Assembly: GCA_016190175.1 (NCBI GenBank)
Contig: JACPRC010000208.1
Span: forward strand, 1 to 33,125
DNA from: Planctomycetota bacterium
GTDB taxonomy: Bacteria > Planctomycetota > MHYJ01 > JACPRB01
DNA length: 33,125 nucleotides
Direction: 5' to 3'
The notes under the pieces are model-generated. The model searched no databases and had not been told where the DNA came from. It saw nothing but the letters and a program-made list of their open reading frames with translations. Both the position numbers and the translations under genes were made by a program. Within the stretch, counting starts at the first letter, position 1; the number at the start of each line of letters is the position of its first letter. Shown here piece by piece: positions 24,884 through 33,125 of the stretch.

Positions 24884-25573
24884 ATGCGCGAGACCGAGAT
24901 CGGCGGGCCCGGCGGCGAGTGGGCCTCGACTCTCTGGTCGACCGCCCTGCGGGCGCGGGACCCCGAGGCGCTCGAACGGCTCGCGGCGCGCTACTGGAAG
25001 CCGGTTTACTTCTTCATCCGCGCGAAAGGCAAGGATGTCGAGACCGCCAAGGACCTCACCCAGTCCTTCTTCGCCTACGTGCTGGAGAAGGAGATCCTGG
25101 ACCGCAAGAACGAGACCGGCTCTTTCCGCGCCTTTCTCCGCGGCGTGCTCGATCGCTTTCTCTCGGACCAGTACGACCGCGAGCGGGCGATCAAGCGCGG
25201 AGGGCAGGCGGCCCGTGTCTCGTGGGATTTCGCCGAGGCGGAAACGGACTTCTCCTCTCAGAAGGGCACAGATCCGGAACAGGCATTCTTGCGATCGTGC
25301 GCCGCGGAGACGGTCATGCGGGTCCTCGATCGGCTGCGGGAGGAGCGCGCGGAGGGATACGAGCTGCTTCGCCTCCGCTTCGGTTTCGAAGGGGAGTCAT
25401 CGGACTACGCGCAGATCGAACGGCGGCTGGGGCTCTCGGAAGCGGACGTGACCAACCGCCTCCACCGAGCCAAGGCGCGCTTTCGCGATCTGTTGATCGA
25501 GGAACTCCGCCAAACCGCCGCGACGCCGGAGGATCTGGAAGAGGAATTGCGCCTTTTCCGGCGGGTTTTCTGA
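24884..25573 (+). CDS. ECF-like sigma factor paired with a kinase
   Basis: A 229-residue sigma factor of the planctomycete type that sits beside serine/threonine kinase genes. Region 2 is YWKPVYFFIRAKGKDVETAKDLTQSFFAYVLEK, lacking the DAED-type acidic tetrad usual in ECF region 2, as reported for kinase-linked ECF groups. Region 4 (LRLRFGFEGESSDYAQIERR and LSEADVTNRLHRAKARFRDL) has a divergent recognition helix. The C-terminus is acidic. The kinase gene begins 43 bases downstream, so the kinase is the natural candidate regulator; kinase-dependent activation is known for ECF43 members, and here it is inference. Its promoter is probably leaderless (TAGAAT box). No anti-sigma gene is adjacent. 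Confidence 0.85.
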   Translation: MRETEIGGPGGEWASTLWSTALRARDPEALERLAARYWKPVYFFIRAKGKDVETAKDLTQSFFAYVLEKEILDRKNETGSFRAFLRGVLDRFLSDQYDRERAIKRGGQAARVSWDFAEAETDFSSQKGTDPEQAFLRSCAAETVMRVLDRLREERAEGYELLRLRFGFEGESSDYAQIERRLGLSEADVTNRLHRAKARFRDLLIEELRQTAATPEDLEEELRLFRRVF

Positions 25574-25616
25574 AAGACCTTGCGCGCCCTTCCCACTAAT
25601 CCCGGGAGGGCGAAGA

Positions 25617-28600
25617 ATGATGAATCAGAACTGCCCGCGTTGCGGAGTGGATGTCGCCGTCTCGGAGGTGAAGGGCAAATTCGACGGCGTCTGTCCCAAG
25701 TGCCTTGTCGACTCCGTCTTCGGCACCCCTTTCGTCACGACCCAAGTGGAGAAGGCGGCGGCGCTGCCCCCCATCGGAGGCGAGTTCGGGAACTACCACA
25801 TCCTGGGCGTCCTGGGCTCCGGCGGGATGGGCGTCGTCTACAAGGCCCGCCAGAAGGGACTGGAGCGGGTCGTCGCACTCAAGGTCCTTCCCGCGGGCGA
25901 TCAGACGCCGGGCGAGATCGTCGAGCGCTTCTTCCGCGAGGCCCGCGCCGCGGCGAAGCTCTGCCATCCGAACATCGTCCCCGTCTACGAGGTCTCCAGC
26001 CAGGAAGGCTCCTACTTCTACAGCATGGAACTCGTGGAGGGGCGGACGCTTTCGGAGCACCTCAAGGGAAAGCCGCTCGGCGCGCGCGAGGCGGTCGAGA
26101 TCCTGGAGAAGGTGGCGCGGGCGATCCAGTACGCGCACGAAAACGGCGTCATCCACCGGGACCTCAAGCCGCAGAACGTGATGGTGGACGCGCGGGGGAA
26201 GCCGCGCGTGCTCGACTTCGGGATCGCCAAGACCTTGGGGACGAAATCCGGCTTGACGGACACCGGTTCGGCGATGGGGACGCCGCCCTACATGAGTCCC
26301 GAGCAGGCGGCGGGGTCGAAGAGCGTCGATGCGCGTTCCGACGTCTACTCGCTCGGCGCGCTGCTCTACGAGATCCTGACGGGCCGCCCGCCGTTCACGG
26401 GCGAGACGGCGATGGAGATCTTCCGCAAGATCGCGACGCAGGATCCGGTGGCTCCGAGGATACTGAATCCCCGGGCGCCGAAGGAACTCGAGGTGATCTG
26501 CCTCAAGGCGCTTTCGAAGGAGCGGACGGACCGCTATGCGACGGCCTCGGCCTTTGCCGAGGACCTGCGGCGGCACCTGAACGGGGAACCGATCGCGGCG
26601 AGGCCGATGGCGTTGGCGCGCCGGGCGTTGCGGACCGTGCGGCGTCATCAGGTCGCATTGCTGCTTGCGCCGAGCGTCGTGCTCCTGGCCGCCGGGGTCT
26701 ACTTCGTGTTCATGATGTACAGGGCTACACGCTCCCTGGATCGGGTCGGCGACAAGGAGGCGGTATCGAAGGACCTCCGCCAGTCTGTCGATCGCGCGCA
26801 GCGCGCGCTTGAACTCGCGCGGTTCGGCACGGGACCGAAGGAGCGGAAGGAGCGCCACGCGCGGCTGCGGGAAGCCGTCGTCAAGATGGACAAGGCGATC
26901 GCGGCCCATCCGAAGTCGGGCGAGGCGTACTACTGGCGCGGGAGACTGCATGAGTCCATGGGACTCTCCGACCGCGCGCAGGCCGACTGGAGCCGTGCGC
27001 TCGAACTGGATCCCAAGCTCCTGGACGCGCGGTATCGCCGGGCGCGAATGGGATGCGACCAGTTCATCTTCGTCGGCCACCAGCCCGAACGGATGGCTCC
27101 ATTGGAGCAAGATGCCGAGAATCTGGCTGCCGCGGGAGCGCCGCGAGAGCAGGTCTTGGTTCTACAGGCGTACCTCGAATTGAACCGGCTTGTTCGGATC
27201 ATCTTCCAGGGGAAGTCGCCTGCGGGAGGGCACGTCCAGTCATTGCGCCAGTCTCTGGACGAAGCGCTCAGGTTGAACCCGATCTTCGTTGACGGCCTGA
27301 TTCTCCGGTCTCTGTTGGCCGATTCCGGAGCCTCAGGCGATCTGGAGAGGAAGGCGTACTGTGACCGGGCGGCGGCGGTGGATCCGAACGATCCCCGGAT
27401 TCACTGGTTCCGGTTCGGGGCGGATCTGGGACGCCCCGATCTCGGGGCGGTGTTGATCGATTTGGAGGAATGGGTCGAGCTCTGCCCGACGAACCCTTTG
27501 GGGTATGGGATGCGCGCGGTGTTCCTGGGCGCCTTGCGGATGGACGACTCGGCGCGGACGGACTTGGATGCGGGGGTGCTCTGCGCGCCGGAATCGCCGG
27601 CGCCCTACTGCACCCGTGTCTCGTACTGGCTGACCCTATCCGAAGAGGAGCCGTCCTGTGTCACGCCCGAGGTCCTGAATCTGATTCGCGCCGACGCTGA
27701 GACCGCCGTCAAACTGGAGAAGGAACCGGGGCCGGCCCGCAACCTCCGAGCCCGACTTCGTCGAACACTCCTGGCGGATGCCAAGGGAGCGGAGGAAGAC
27801 GAGGCGGCACTTGGGGAGGGCTTCAAGAATCGGGGCGTATTCTTCGAGGGTATGCCGACCTTCCTTGCGGGCGCCATATTCCTGAAGCGACTCCGGGACG
27901 ACGATGAAATCCGCGACGCCGCCCTCTCCTACGCCCGCCACCTCGTGGGCCGGATCCGTCAAGGCGCGGACCGCGCGGAGTCGCTGCCGCGCGTCGTCGA
28001 GGCGATCGATCGCGCCTTCCAGTGCGGCGCGAAGAAGCTCGGCGACGAATTCGACCTCGTGAAGGATGAGGACGTCGTCCGGCGCGTCCTGGAGAAGCAT
28101 CGCGACTGCTCCGTGCTGACCTACAAGATCCTCTACCCTGCGGAGAAGCCGAAGGACGCGGAACGCATCGCGGAGGAGATCGTCGATGTCCTCCGCCGGA
28201 GGATCCGCGCGAAGGGGCTCAAGGAAGCGTGGATCTCCCTTCGCGACGACGAGTTCGTGACTCTGCGCATCCCGGAGGTCCGCCGGGAGGAGTTCGAGGA
28301 GTACAAGAAGCTGGCGGTGCTCCCCGGCGCGCGGCTGGAGATCCGTGTCGTCGCGACGAAGGAGGAGCACGAGCGATGGCGAAAGGACCCGACGCAAGTG
28401 CCCGGTGGCTGCGAGGTCGTGGCGAACGATCAGCCGCTGGCAGGCGAGTACGAGTACCTGAGCGGCCCGACCCTCCTGATCCGGAGGGATTCCGTCCTCA
28501 AGATCGCGGACATCCAAGCCGCCACGGTGCAGCAGAGTACGGATGGGGGCTTCGGCGTGGGCGTCACGCTTGCAAAGACGGGCGCGGACAAGTTCGACGC

Positions 28601-28853
28601 CGTCGCATCCGTGCTCTTCGGACAGAAGCCGCCGGGACTCCTGGCGATCCTCTGGGAGGGCAAGATCCTCTCCAAGCCCGTGATGAAGGGCCCGAAGCTG
28701 GGCGGTCGGGTCGAGATCGCCGGGAACTTCCGCCGGGAGGAGGCCGATCGCATCGTGGCGGCGCTCCTGGGCGGCGCGCTGCCCGTCCCCATCGGCCGCC
28801 CCGGGACGCCCGGCGAGCCGGTCGAGGAGAAGTGGGTGGAGCCGAAGAAGTGA
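25617..28853 (+). CDS. Serine/threonine kinase fused to TM, TPR and SecD-P1-like domains
   Basis: A 1078-residue membrane protein. An N-terminal zinc ribbon (CPRCG and CPKCL, residues 6-29) precedes a Hanks-type kinase at about 58-325: GSGGMGVVYKARQ, Lys89 (VALKV), HRDLKPQNV with Asp182, DFG at Asp200 and GTPPYMSPEQ. One helix follows at about 346-368 (VALLLAPSVVLLAAGVYFVF). The outer part has TPR-like repeats (about 435-480: YYWRGRLHESMGLSDRAQAD, DPKLLDARYRRARM) and a long helical region. Residues about 857-1062 resemble the SecD periplasmic P1 domain: VLRRRIRAKGLKEAWISL, FVTLRIPEVRREEF, ADIQAATVQQSTDGGFGVGV and VPIGR at the end. GGGAGGGCG upstream supports the ATG. The preceding sigma factor is a likely effector. 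A SecD-like domain on a kinase is unusual. Confidence 0.85.
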   Translation: MMNQNCPRCGVDVAVSEVKGKFDGVCPKCLVDSVFGTPFVTTQVEKAAALPPIGGEFGNYHILGVLGSGGMGVVYKARQKGLERVVALKVLPAGDQTPGEIVERFFREARAAAKLCHPNIVPVYEVSSQEGSYFYSMELVEGRTLSEHLKGKPLGAREAVEILEKVARAIQYAHENGVIHRDLKPQNVMVDARGKPRVLDFGIAKTLGTKSGLTDTGSAMGTPPYMSPEQAAGSKSVDARSDVYSLGALLYEILTGRPPFTGETAMEIFRKIATQDPVAPRILNPRAPKELEVICLKALSKERTDRYATASAFAEDLRRHLNGEPIAARPMALARRALRTVRRHQVALLLAPSVVLLAAGVYFVFMMYRATRSLDRVGDKEAVSKDLRQSVDRAQRALELARFGTGPKERKERHARLREAVVKMDKAIAAHPKSGEAYYWRGRLHESMGLSDRAQADWSRALELDPKLLDARYRRARMGCDQFIFVGHQPERMAPLEQDAENLAAAGAPREQVLVLQAYLELNRLVRIIFQGKSPAGGHVQSLRQSLDEALRLNPIFVDGLILRSLLADSGASGDLERKAYCDRAAAVDPNDPRIHWFRFGADLGRPDLGAVLIDLEEWVELCPTNPLGYGMRAVFLGALRMDDSARTDLDAGVLCAPESPAPYCTRVSYWLTLSEEEPSCVTPEVLNLIRADAETAVKLEKEPGPARNLRARLRRTLLADAKGAEEDEAALGEGFKNRGVFFEGMPTFLAGAIFLKRLRDDDEIRDAALSYARHLVGRIRQGADRAESLPRVVEAIDRAFQCGAKKLGDEFDLVKDEDVVRRVLEKHRDCSVLTYKILYPAEKPKDAERIAEEIVDVLRRRIRAKGLKEAWISLRDDEFVTLRIPEVRREEFEEYKKLAVLPGARLEIRVVATKEEHERWRKDPTQVPGGCEVVANDQPLAGEYEYLSGPTLLIRRDSVLKIADIQAATVQQSTDGGFGVGVTLAKTGADKFDAVASVLFGQKPPGLLAILWEGKILSKPVMKGPKLGGRVEIAGNFRREEADRIVAALLGGALPVPIGRPGTPGEPVEEKWVEPKK

Positions 28854-28856
28854 TGA

Positions 28857-28884
28857 TTCCCGGCTGTCTGCTACCCGCCGGGAA
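28857..28884. terminator. Hairpin at the end of the kinase gene, shared with hicA
   Basis: TTCCCGGC (28857-28864) pairs perfectly with GCCGGGAA (28877-28884) over a 12-base loop. It follows the kinase stop at 28853 and overlaps the last codons of the convergent hicA gene, so it could stop transcripts from both sides. No T-run follows. Confidence 0.45.
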
Positions 28885-29062
28885 GCCCGACAGAGAGTCC
28901 GATGCAGATCTTCCTGGCCAGTCGATCAGGAATCTCGACGTGTCTTGGAACGGCCTCCATCTCGCCGGTGCGCGGGTTGACCCATAGGGAGTGTGAGCGT
29001 CCCTCACGTTTCAGAAAGCAGCCGTGCCGGCGAAGATGCTTGAGGAGGGCGGTGCGCTTCAT
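28871..29062 (-). CDS. hicA: HicA-like toxin
   Basis: A 63-residue HicA-family toxin: LLKHLRRHGCFLKREG, the active-site segment RSHSLWVNPRTG with the conserved His, EAVPRHVEIPDRLARKIC. HicA is an mRNA interferase blocked by HicB. It lies immediately after the hicB-like gene, and its ATG overlaps that gene's stop by 4 bases (ATGA), so the two are co-translated in the order antitoxin first. Length is normal. It is a different lineage from the HicA at 5725-5958. Confidence 0.85.
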   Translation of the reverse strand: MKRTALLKHLRRHGCFLKREGRSHSLWVNPRTGEMEAVPRHVEIPDRLARKICIGLSVGLPGG

Positions 29063-29274
29063 CCGACGTCGACGATCTCACGCGACGCGTTCCGGGGAAC
29101 GCCTCGCAGTCCCTCTCTGCGGCGCTCTTCCAGGATGAGCGAAATGGCCTCTCGGAGGCTCTGGAGGCAGGTTGCCTTGCTGCGACCCTGCCCGTTTGCG
29201 CCCGGAATCTCGGGACAGTATGCGATGAACCACTTCCCGTCGCGTTCCACAACAGCGGTGAACTCGTTTCTCAC
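29059..29274 (-). CDS. hicB: HicB-like antitoxin
   Basis: A 71-residue antitoxin: FTAVVERDGKWFIAYCPEIP (the HicB fold's first hairpin), GANGQGRSKATCLQSLREAI and a short tail (RGVPRNASREIVDV). HicB binds HicA and usually represses the operon. The GTG at 29274 is the only start that gives the full first strand, with GAGG about 9 bases upstream. Stop and toxin ATG overlap (ATGA). Together with the toxin it makes a complete, compact module in the 513-base gap between two large convergent genes. Confidence 0.85.
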   Translation of the reverse strand: MRNEFTAVVERDGKWFIAYCPEIPGANGQGRSKATCLQSLREAISLILEERRREGLRGVPRNASREIVDVG

Positions 29275-29366
29275 GTCTCGATTCCTCGCTTGCCGGAGCC
29301 CATTCTATTGGCGGGAAGGCAACGAGAGCAAGTCCTCTCGTTCGCGTCGGACCGATCGAGAACACG

Positions 29367-31826
29367 CTACTTCCCCCCGAGTTCCTTGAGCCGCTTCATC
29401 CGCTCCGCCTCGTTCTCGACGAACCAGGAGTCCTTTGACAGCTCCTCGTACGCCCTGGCGAACCAGGGCTTCGCCTCGTCCGCCTTCCCGAGAGCGAGGA
29501 GGCATTCGCCCATCTCCTCGAAGACGTAGCCGTCCTTCTCGCCCGCCTTTTCCCACTCCTCCACGAGCTCGCGCTGGATCTGGAGCGCCTCGTCGAGGCG
29601 CTTGAGGGAGCGCAGCGCCCGCCCCACGGTCCACTTCGCGATACGCGTCTCCTTCGGCTGGTTCCGTTCCTGCCGCCAGACGAGCCCCTTCTTGAAGAGC
29701 TCCAGCGCCTTCTCGAACTCGCCGAGGTCGTGGTAGGTCCAGCCGACGTTGTTGTAGAGCGCGCCGAGCCAGTTCTTCGCGCGGGGGCCCTTCGACGCCT
29801 CGGCCATCGCGATCGCCTTGAGGTTCCACTCGAGAGCCTCCTTGGGCGGATCGACGATCCCGAGCATGTGGGCGGCATCGACGGCGTGGAACTCCTCGCC
29901 GGCGGCGCGCGCGAGTTCGAGCGCCTCGACGAAAAGCGGTCGCGCCTTCTCCTTCTTCTTCGCGCTGTTGTACGCCCGGCCGCGCTCGAGGAGGCAGCGG
30001 ATGCGCGCGACCTTCGAGTCCGGCGCGAGCTTCTCCGCCTCGTCGAGCGTCTTGTGCGCCTCGTCGAACTTGCCCTGGAGCCCCTGGCAGCGGGCGATCT
30101 GCGTGAGGAGCTGGGCGCGGTAGGAAGCGTCGCCCTTCCCCGTCGCGAGGATCTCGCGGAACTTCCTTTCGGTCTCGTCCGGTTTGTCGTAGTTCCACAG
30201 CGCGTCGAAGTCGGGAGCTTCCTGCATCCTTGCCTCCTCGATCGCCCTTCCGATCCCCCGCGGGTCCGGCGCGCCGATCGCGCGCCGTCCGTCGATCTCG
30301 ATCGCCTGCACGTCGCCGAGCCGGCGGCGCCGCACCACGTACCACTTCGCGGGCGCGTCGATCCCCTGCTCCGCCGAGACGACGTCCGCGTCCTTCGCCA
30401 CCGGCGGCCACTGATGATGGAAGCGCGGCGCCTTGACCGCGGCCTCGATCGTCATCCCGTGATCGATCATGTTGAGAATGACCTGCGCGACCGTCGTGAT
30501 GATGGTCGGCCCGCCCGGCGAACCGAGGACGAGCCACAGGCGGTCGCCGCGGTAGACGAAGGTCGGACTCATCGAGGAGAGCATGCGCTTCCCGGGCCGG
30601 ATCGAGTTCGCCTCGCCGCCCGTGACGCCGAACATGTTCGGCACGCCGGGCTTCGCGGAGAAGTCGTCCATCTCGTTGTTGAGCAGGAACCCCGCGCCCT
30701 CGACGACGATGCCGCTCCCGTACGAATCGTCGAGCGTCGTCGTGTTCGCGACGCCGTTGCCCCATTTGTCCACGATGCTGAAGTGCGTGGTGTGGTCCTT
30801 CTCCGTCCCGTGCGAGACGGCGCCGGGTTCGGTCTTGCGGTCGAGGGCGATCCCGCGCGCCCGGGCGGCGGCGTACTTCGGATCGATGAGGAACTCCGGG
30901 ACTTTCGCGAAGTCCGGATCGCCGAGCCAATGGCTCCGGTCGGCGAAGGCGCGCTTCTCGATCTCGGCGAGGAGGTGAACGTAGTCGGGCGAATTGTGCT
31001 TCGGAACGGCAAAGCCTTCGAGCATCTGGAGGATCTGGATCACGGCGATGCCGCCGGAGGAGGGCGGGGGCATCGAGACGATCCGGTGGCCCCGGTAGGT
31101 CCCCGCGACCGGTCTGCGCCAGACGGCGCGATAAGCCGCAAGATCCCCCATCGTGATGATGCCGTTCCCGCGTTTCATCTCGGCGACAAGGAGCCGCGCC
31201 GTCTCGCCGCGGTAGAAGTCGTCGGGTCCCTTTTCCGCGATCCGCCGGAGCGTTGCGGCCAGTTCGGGCTGCCGGAAGGTCTCTCCCGCCTTGCCGTGGA
31301 AGTACTTCCGGAAGTTCGCGTTGGAGGGGCCCTGCGAGAAGCTCCGGGCGGTCCATTCGTCCAGATCGTACCCCTCGGCAAGGCGGATCGCGGGCGCGAG
31401 GAGCTCTTTCCACGGGATCGTCCCGTGCCTGCGATGCGCCTCCCACATCCCCATGACGCTTCCCGGAACTCCGGCGGCGAGATGGGTCCGCAGGCTGAGG
31501 CCCGGAACGACGTTGCCGTCCTTGTCGAGAAAGAGGTCGCGATGGGCCCGGTCGGGGGCGGTCTCGCGGTAGTCGAGCGCCTCGTCGCCCTTCGCCGTGC
31601 GGACCAGCATGAAGCCGCCGCCGCCGAGGTTGCCCGCGTTGGGGAACGTCACCGCGAGGGCGAAGAACGTGGCGACCGCGGCATCGACGGCGTTCCCGCC
31701 CCTGGCAAGCATCGAGGCGCCGACTTCTCCGGCGCGCGGCTCGGGGGAGACGACGACGCCGCGATCGAGGACGGGATCCTGGGCCAGAGAGAGCAGCAGC
31801 AGGAGCGGCTTCATGGCGAACACCAT
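29367..31826 (-). CDS. ggt: Gamma-glutamyltransferase with C-terminal TPR domain
   Basis: An 819-residue exported N-terminal-nucleophile hydrolase that transfers or hydrolyses gamma-glutamyl groups, such as from glutathione. The GGT part (residues about 20-535) shows GGNAVDAAVATFFALAVTFP, GVPGSVMGMWEAHRR, the autocleavage site before Thr346 (TTHFSIVDKWGNGVANTTTL), LLNNEMDDFSAKPGVPN, SSMSPTFVY and SPGGPTIITTV. After it, about 280 residues form a TPR domain (GWTYHDLGEFEKALELFKKG, RALRSLKRLDEALQ, ECLLALGKADEAKPW). TPR tails are not part of ordinary GGT (about 580 residues). The leader MKPLLLLLSLAQDP is short. The ATG at 31826 or that at 31814 may be used; neither has a clear Shine-Dalgarno. Confidence 0.95.
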   Translation of the reverse strand: MVFAMKPLLLLLSLAQDPVLDRGVVVSPEPRAGEVGASMLARGGNAVDAAVATFFALAVTFPNAGNLGGGGFMLVRTAKGDEALDYRETAPDRAHRDLFLDKDGNVVPGLSLRTHLAAGVPGSVMGMWEAHRRHGTIPWKELLAPAIRLAEGYDLDEWTARSFSQGPSNANFRKYFHGKAGETFRQPELAATLRRIAEKGPDDFYRGETARLLVAEMKRGNGIITMGDLAAYRAVWRRPVAGTYRGHRIVSMPPPSSGGIAVIQILQMLEGFAVPKHNSPDYVHLLAEIEKRAFADRSHWLGDPDFAKVPEFLIDPKYAAARARGIALDRKTEPGAVSHGTEKDHTTHFSIVDKWGNGVANTTTLDDSYGSGIVVEGAGFLLNNEMDDFSAKPGVPNMFGVTGGEANSIRPGKRMLSSMSPTFVYRGDRLWLVLGSPGGPTIITTVAQVILNMIDHGMTIEAAVKAPRFHHQWPPVAKDADVVSAEQGIDAPAKWYVVRRRRLGDVQAIEIDGRRAIGAPDPRGIGRAIEEARMQEAPDFDALWNYDKPDETERKFREILATGKGDASYRAQLLTQIARCQGLQGKFDEAHKTLDEAEKLAPDSKVARIRCLLERGRAYNSAKKKEKARPLFVEALELARAAGEEFHAVDAAHMLGIVDPPKEALEWNLKAIAMAEASKGPRAKNWLGALYNNVGWTYHDLGEFEKALELFKKGLVWRQERNQPKETRIAKWTVGRALRSLKRLDEALQIQRELVEEWEKAGEKDGYVFEEMGECLLALGKADEAKPWFARAYEELSKDSWFVENEAERMKRLKELGGK

Positions 31827-31882
31827 ACAAGAAAAAACGCCGGACGCCGATACTAAGTATGGAGAGTTTGAGGGGGGATCGC

Positions 31883-32737
31883 ATGTCGGAAGTCGCGGTA
31901 CGTCACGATTGTCCCGTCTGCGGCGGTCGCAAGGGGTTCTGGCGGTCGTTCTGGGACACGTTCCGCCGTTTCTTCAAGGGGAAGGGCGACCGGCTCGAAT
32001 ACATCGCGGTCGCGGAGATCGAGGCGAACCCGTACCAGCCGCGCGAGTACTTCCTCGAGGAGCCGCACGCGAACCTGAAGGCCTCGATACAGAAGTACGG
32101 CGTCATCGTGCCGATCATCGTCAACCGGAAGCGGGGCGGCTACACCCTCGTCGCGGGCCAGCGGCGCCTCCAGGCCGCGCGGGAACTCGGGTTCCAGTAC
32201 ATCCCCGCGATCGTGCGGTCGCTCAACACGAAGCAGATGATGGAGGTGAGCTACCTCGAGAACCTGCACCGCGAGGACCTCTCGAAGGTGGACGTGGTGA
32301 TGATGTTCGACCGGATCGGCCGGAAGTGCCGCGGCGTGGACGAGAAGGAACTGGCCGAGGCGATGGGGCTCGACGTCGGGCAGCTCCACCACGCGCGCGA
32401 GCTGATGGAACTGCCGGTGCCCGCGTGCGAGGCGCTCCGGGCCGGGATGATCTCGGAGGACCACGCGAAGATCGTCGCCGAGATCGACGATCCGGACGTG
32501 ATGCTCGAAGTGATCGAGATGGTCTACAACGAGAAGCTCGGCGTCGAAGAGACGCGCGAGGTCGTGGACCGGATCATGAAGAAGGAGCCGAACTACGTCA
32601 CGAGCGAGGCGAGCGTGCACTACCACTCGCCGGCGTGTCCCTTCACGCAGCTCATCCCCGAGGAGCGGCGGATGAAGTTCTACTCCAAGAAGGAGGTCGC
32701 CCGGCGCGGGAAGATCCCGTGCATGCAGTGCCTGTAG
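31883..32737 (+). CDS. ParB-like protein with zinc-binding ends
   Basis: A 284-residue ParB/Noc-type DNA-binding protein. The N-terminal CPVCGG (C10, C13) begins a possible zinc ribbon. The ParB core runs from about residue 40: YIAVAEIEANPYQPREYF, then VIVPIIVNRKRGGYTLVAGQ, RRLQAARELGFQYIPAIV and ENLHREDLSKVDVVMMF. The usual GERRWRA box reads GQRRLQA. The helix-turn-helix is ELAEAMGLDVGQLHHARELM. The last 40 residues (HSPACPFTQLIP, FYSKKEVARRGKIPCMQC) look like an Ada-type zinc-binding unit. GAGGGGGG 5-12 bases upstream selects the ATG at 31883 over 31859. It lacks a parA neighbour in this window. Role could be chromosome segregation or gene regulation. Confidence 0.85.
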   Translation: MSEVAVRHDCPVCGGRKGFWRSFWDTFRRFFKGKGDRLEYIAVAEIEANPYQPREYFLEEPHANLKASIQKYGVIVPIIVNRKRGGYTLVAGQRRLQAARELGFQYIPAIVRSLNTKQMMEVSYLENLHREDLSKVDVVMMFDRIGRKCRGVDEKELAEAMGLDVGQLHHARELMELPVPACEALRAGMISEDHAKIVAEIDDPDVMLEVIEMVYNEKLGVEETREVVDRIMKKEPNYVTSEASVHYHSPACPFTQLIPEERRMKFYSKKEVARRGKIPCMQCL

Positions 32738-33125
32738 GACGGCACGGCCGGACGACAGGAATCGGCGGGATGCTCCCCACGGTTCTCGATCTCAGGAAGT
32801 CCGACGACGCACCGCAGATGGACAGCCGGGAGGCGGCTGGAGACGGTCGGGGGGCGTGCGCGGGGTTTGCAGGGTCGGCACGAGGTCAATGCCCGCAACG
32901 ACATGCTCTACCCGAGCATCATTTCCTACTCGTCGCTCTGGAGTTCCACCGCAGGATTCGCGTTCGCACCAGGAGGTTGCACACCAAATGCGTCACGCAT
33001 GTGTCTCCAGTGAATCAGACACTACGGTATGGGTAACCGGAGGCCGCTGGCGGGCCGCTGAGGGGCCAGGATCTGTGGGGAGGTCCTCCGTGCCGTAGCC
33101 TGCCAGCAAGGGGCCTGTAGGGTCA
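32738..33125. other. Gene-free end of the window
   Basis: This 388-base stretch after the parB-like gene holds no reading frame with protein-like character in six frames; the open frames are short and biased by GC. No tRNA, tmRNA, SRP RNA or RNase P signature was recognised. A structured RNA or an intron edge cannot be excluded by eye. Confidence 0.4.

Noticed and set aside
32738-33125. A group II intron or tmRNA at the window's end
   Set aside because: No conserved intron domain V or tmRNA tag/tRNA-like ends were recognised.

Overview
The window is high-GC DNA from a diderm bacterium, most likely a planctomycete or a close relative; this is an inference from gene content, since no rRNA is present. 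The clues are three ECF sigma factors in 33 kb, one of them paired with a membrane serine/threonine kinase, together with HEAT/TPR fusion proteins, an ARPP-1 protein, an AsmA-like protein and a TolC-like gene. Both strands carry genes, and spurious antisense ORFs are long because of the GC content.

Layout. 76-2329: two secreted proteins of unknown role. 2429-4340: an overlapping sigma / zinc anti-sigma / RseB-like operon, followed by a TolC-type outer-membrane gene that is cut off about half way. About 5140-7680: a patchy accessory stretch containing a convergent HicB/HicA pair, an unknown gene with its own promoter, and fused remnants of a type I restriction subunit (hsdR) and a PIN-domain toxin (vapC). 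7793-13283: a replication block of dnaN, dciA and gyrB, then a zinc-ribbon protein, a small unknown, dCTP deaminase and a LacI-type HTH protein; TCAGC-rich palindromes separate several of these genes. 13381-14913: two exported unknowns. 14921-15847 (minus): a cation-diffusion-facilitator transporter. 16073-19143: a second sigma factor, overlapping a zinc anti-sigma / transmembrane / ARPP-1 / HEAT fusion. 19343-21129 (minus): a histone-deacetylase-like hydrolase and a glutamate formimidoyltransferase. 21277-23925: a repetitive AsmA-like protein. 23985-24812 (minus): a PHB-depolymerase-like esterase. 24884-28853: a third sigma factor and a kinase / transmembrane / TPR / SecD-like fusion. 28871-29274 (minus): a hicBA operon. 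29367-31826 (minus): a gamma-glutamyltransferase / TPR fusion. 31883-32737: a ParB-like protein with zinc-binding ends.

The strongest candidates for undescribed biology are the two envelope-signalling modules. In each, a sigma factor is encoded next to a single-pass membrane protein whose predicted outer part is unusual: ARPP-1 plus HEAT at 16687-19143, and TPR plus a SecD-P1-like domain at 25617-28853. Other points worth a look are the CDF transporter with an Asp-to-His change in its metal site, the ParB-like protein, recurring TANAAT boxes 9-10 bases before start codons, and several families of intergenic palindromes. No tRNA, rRNA or CRISPR array was seen.
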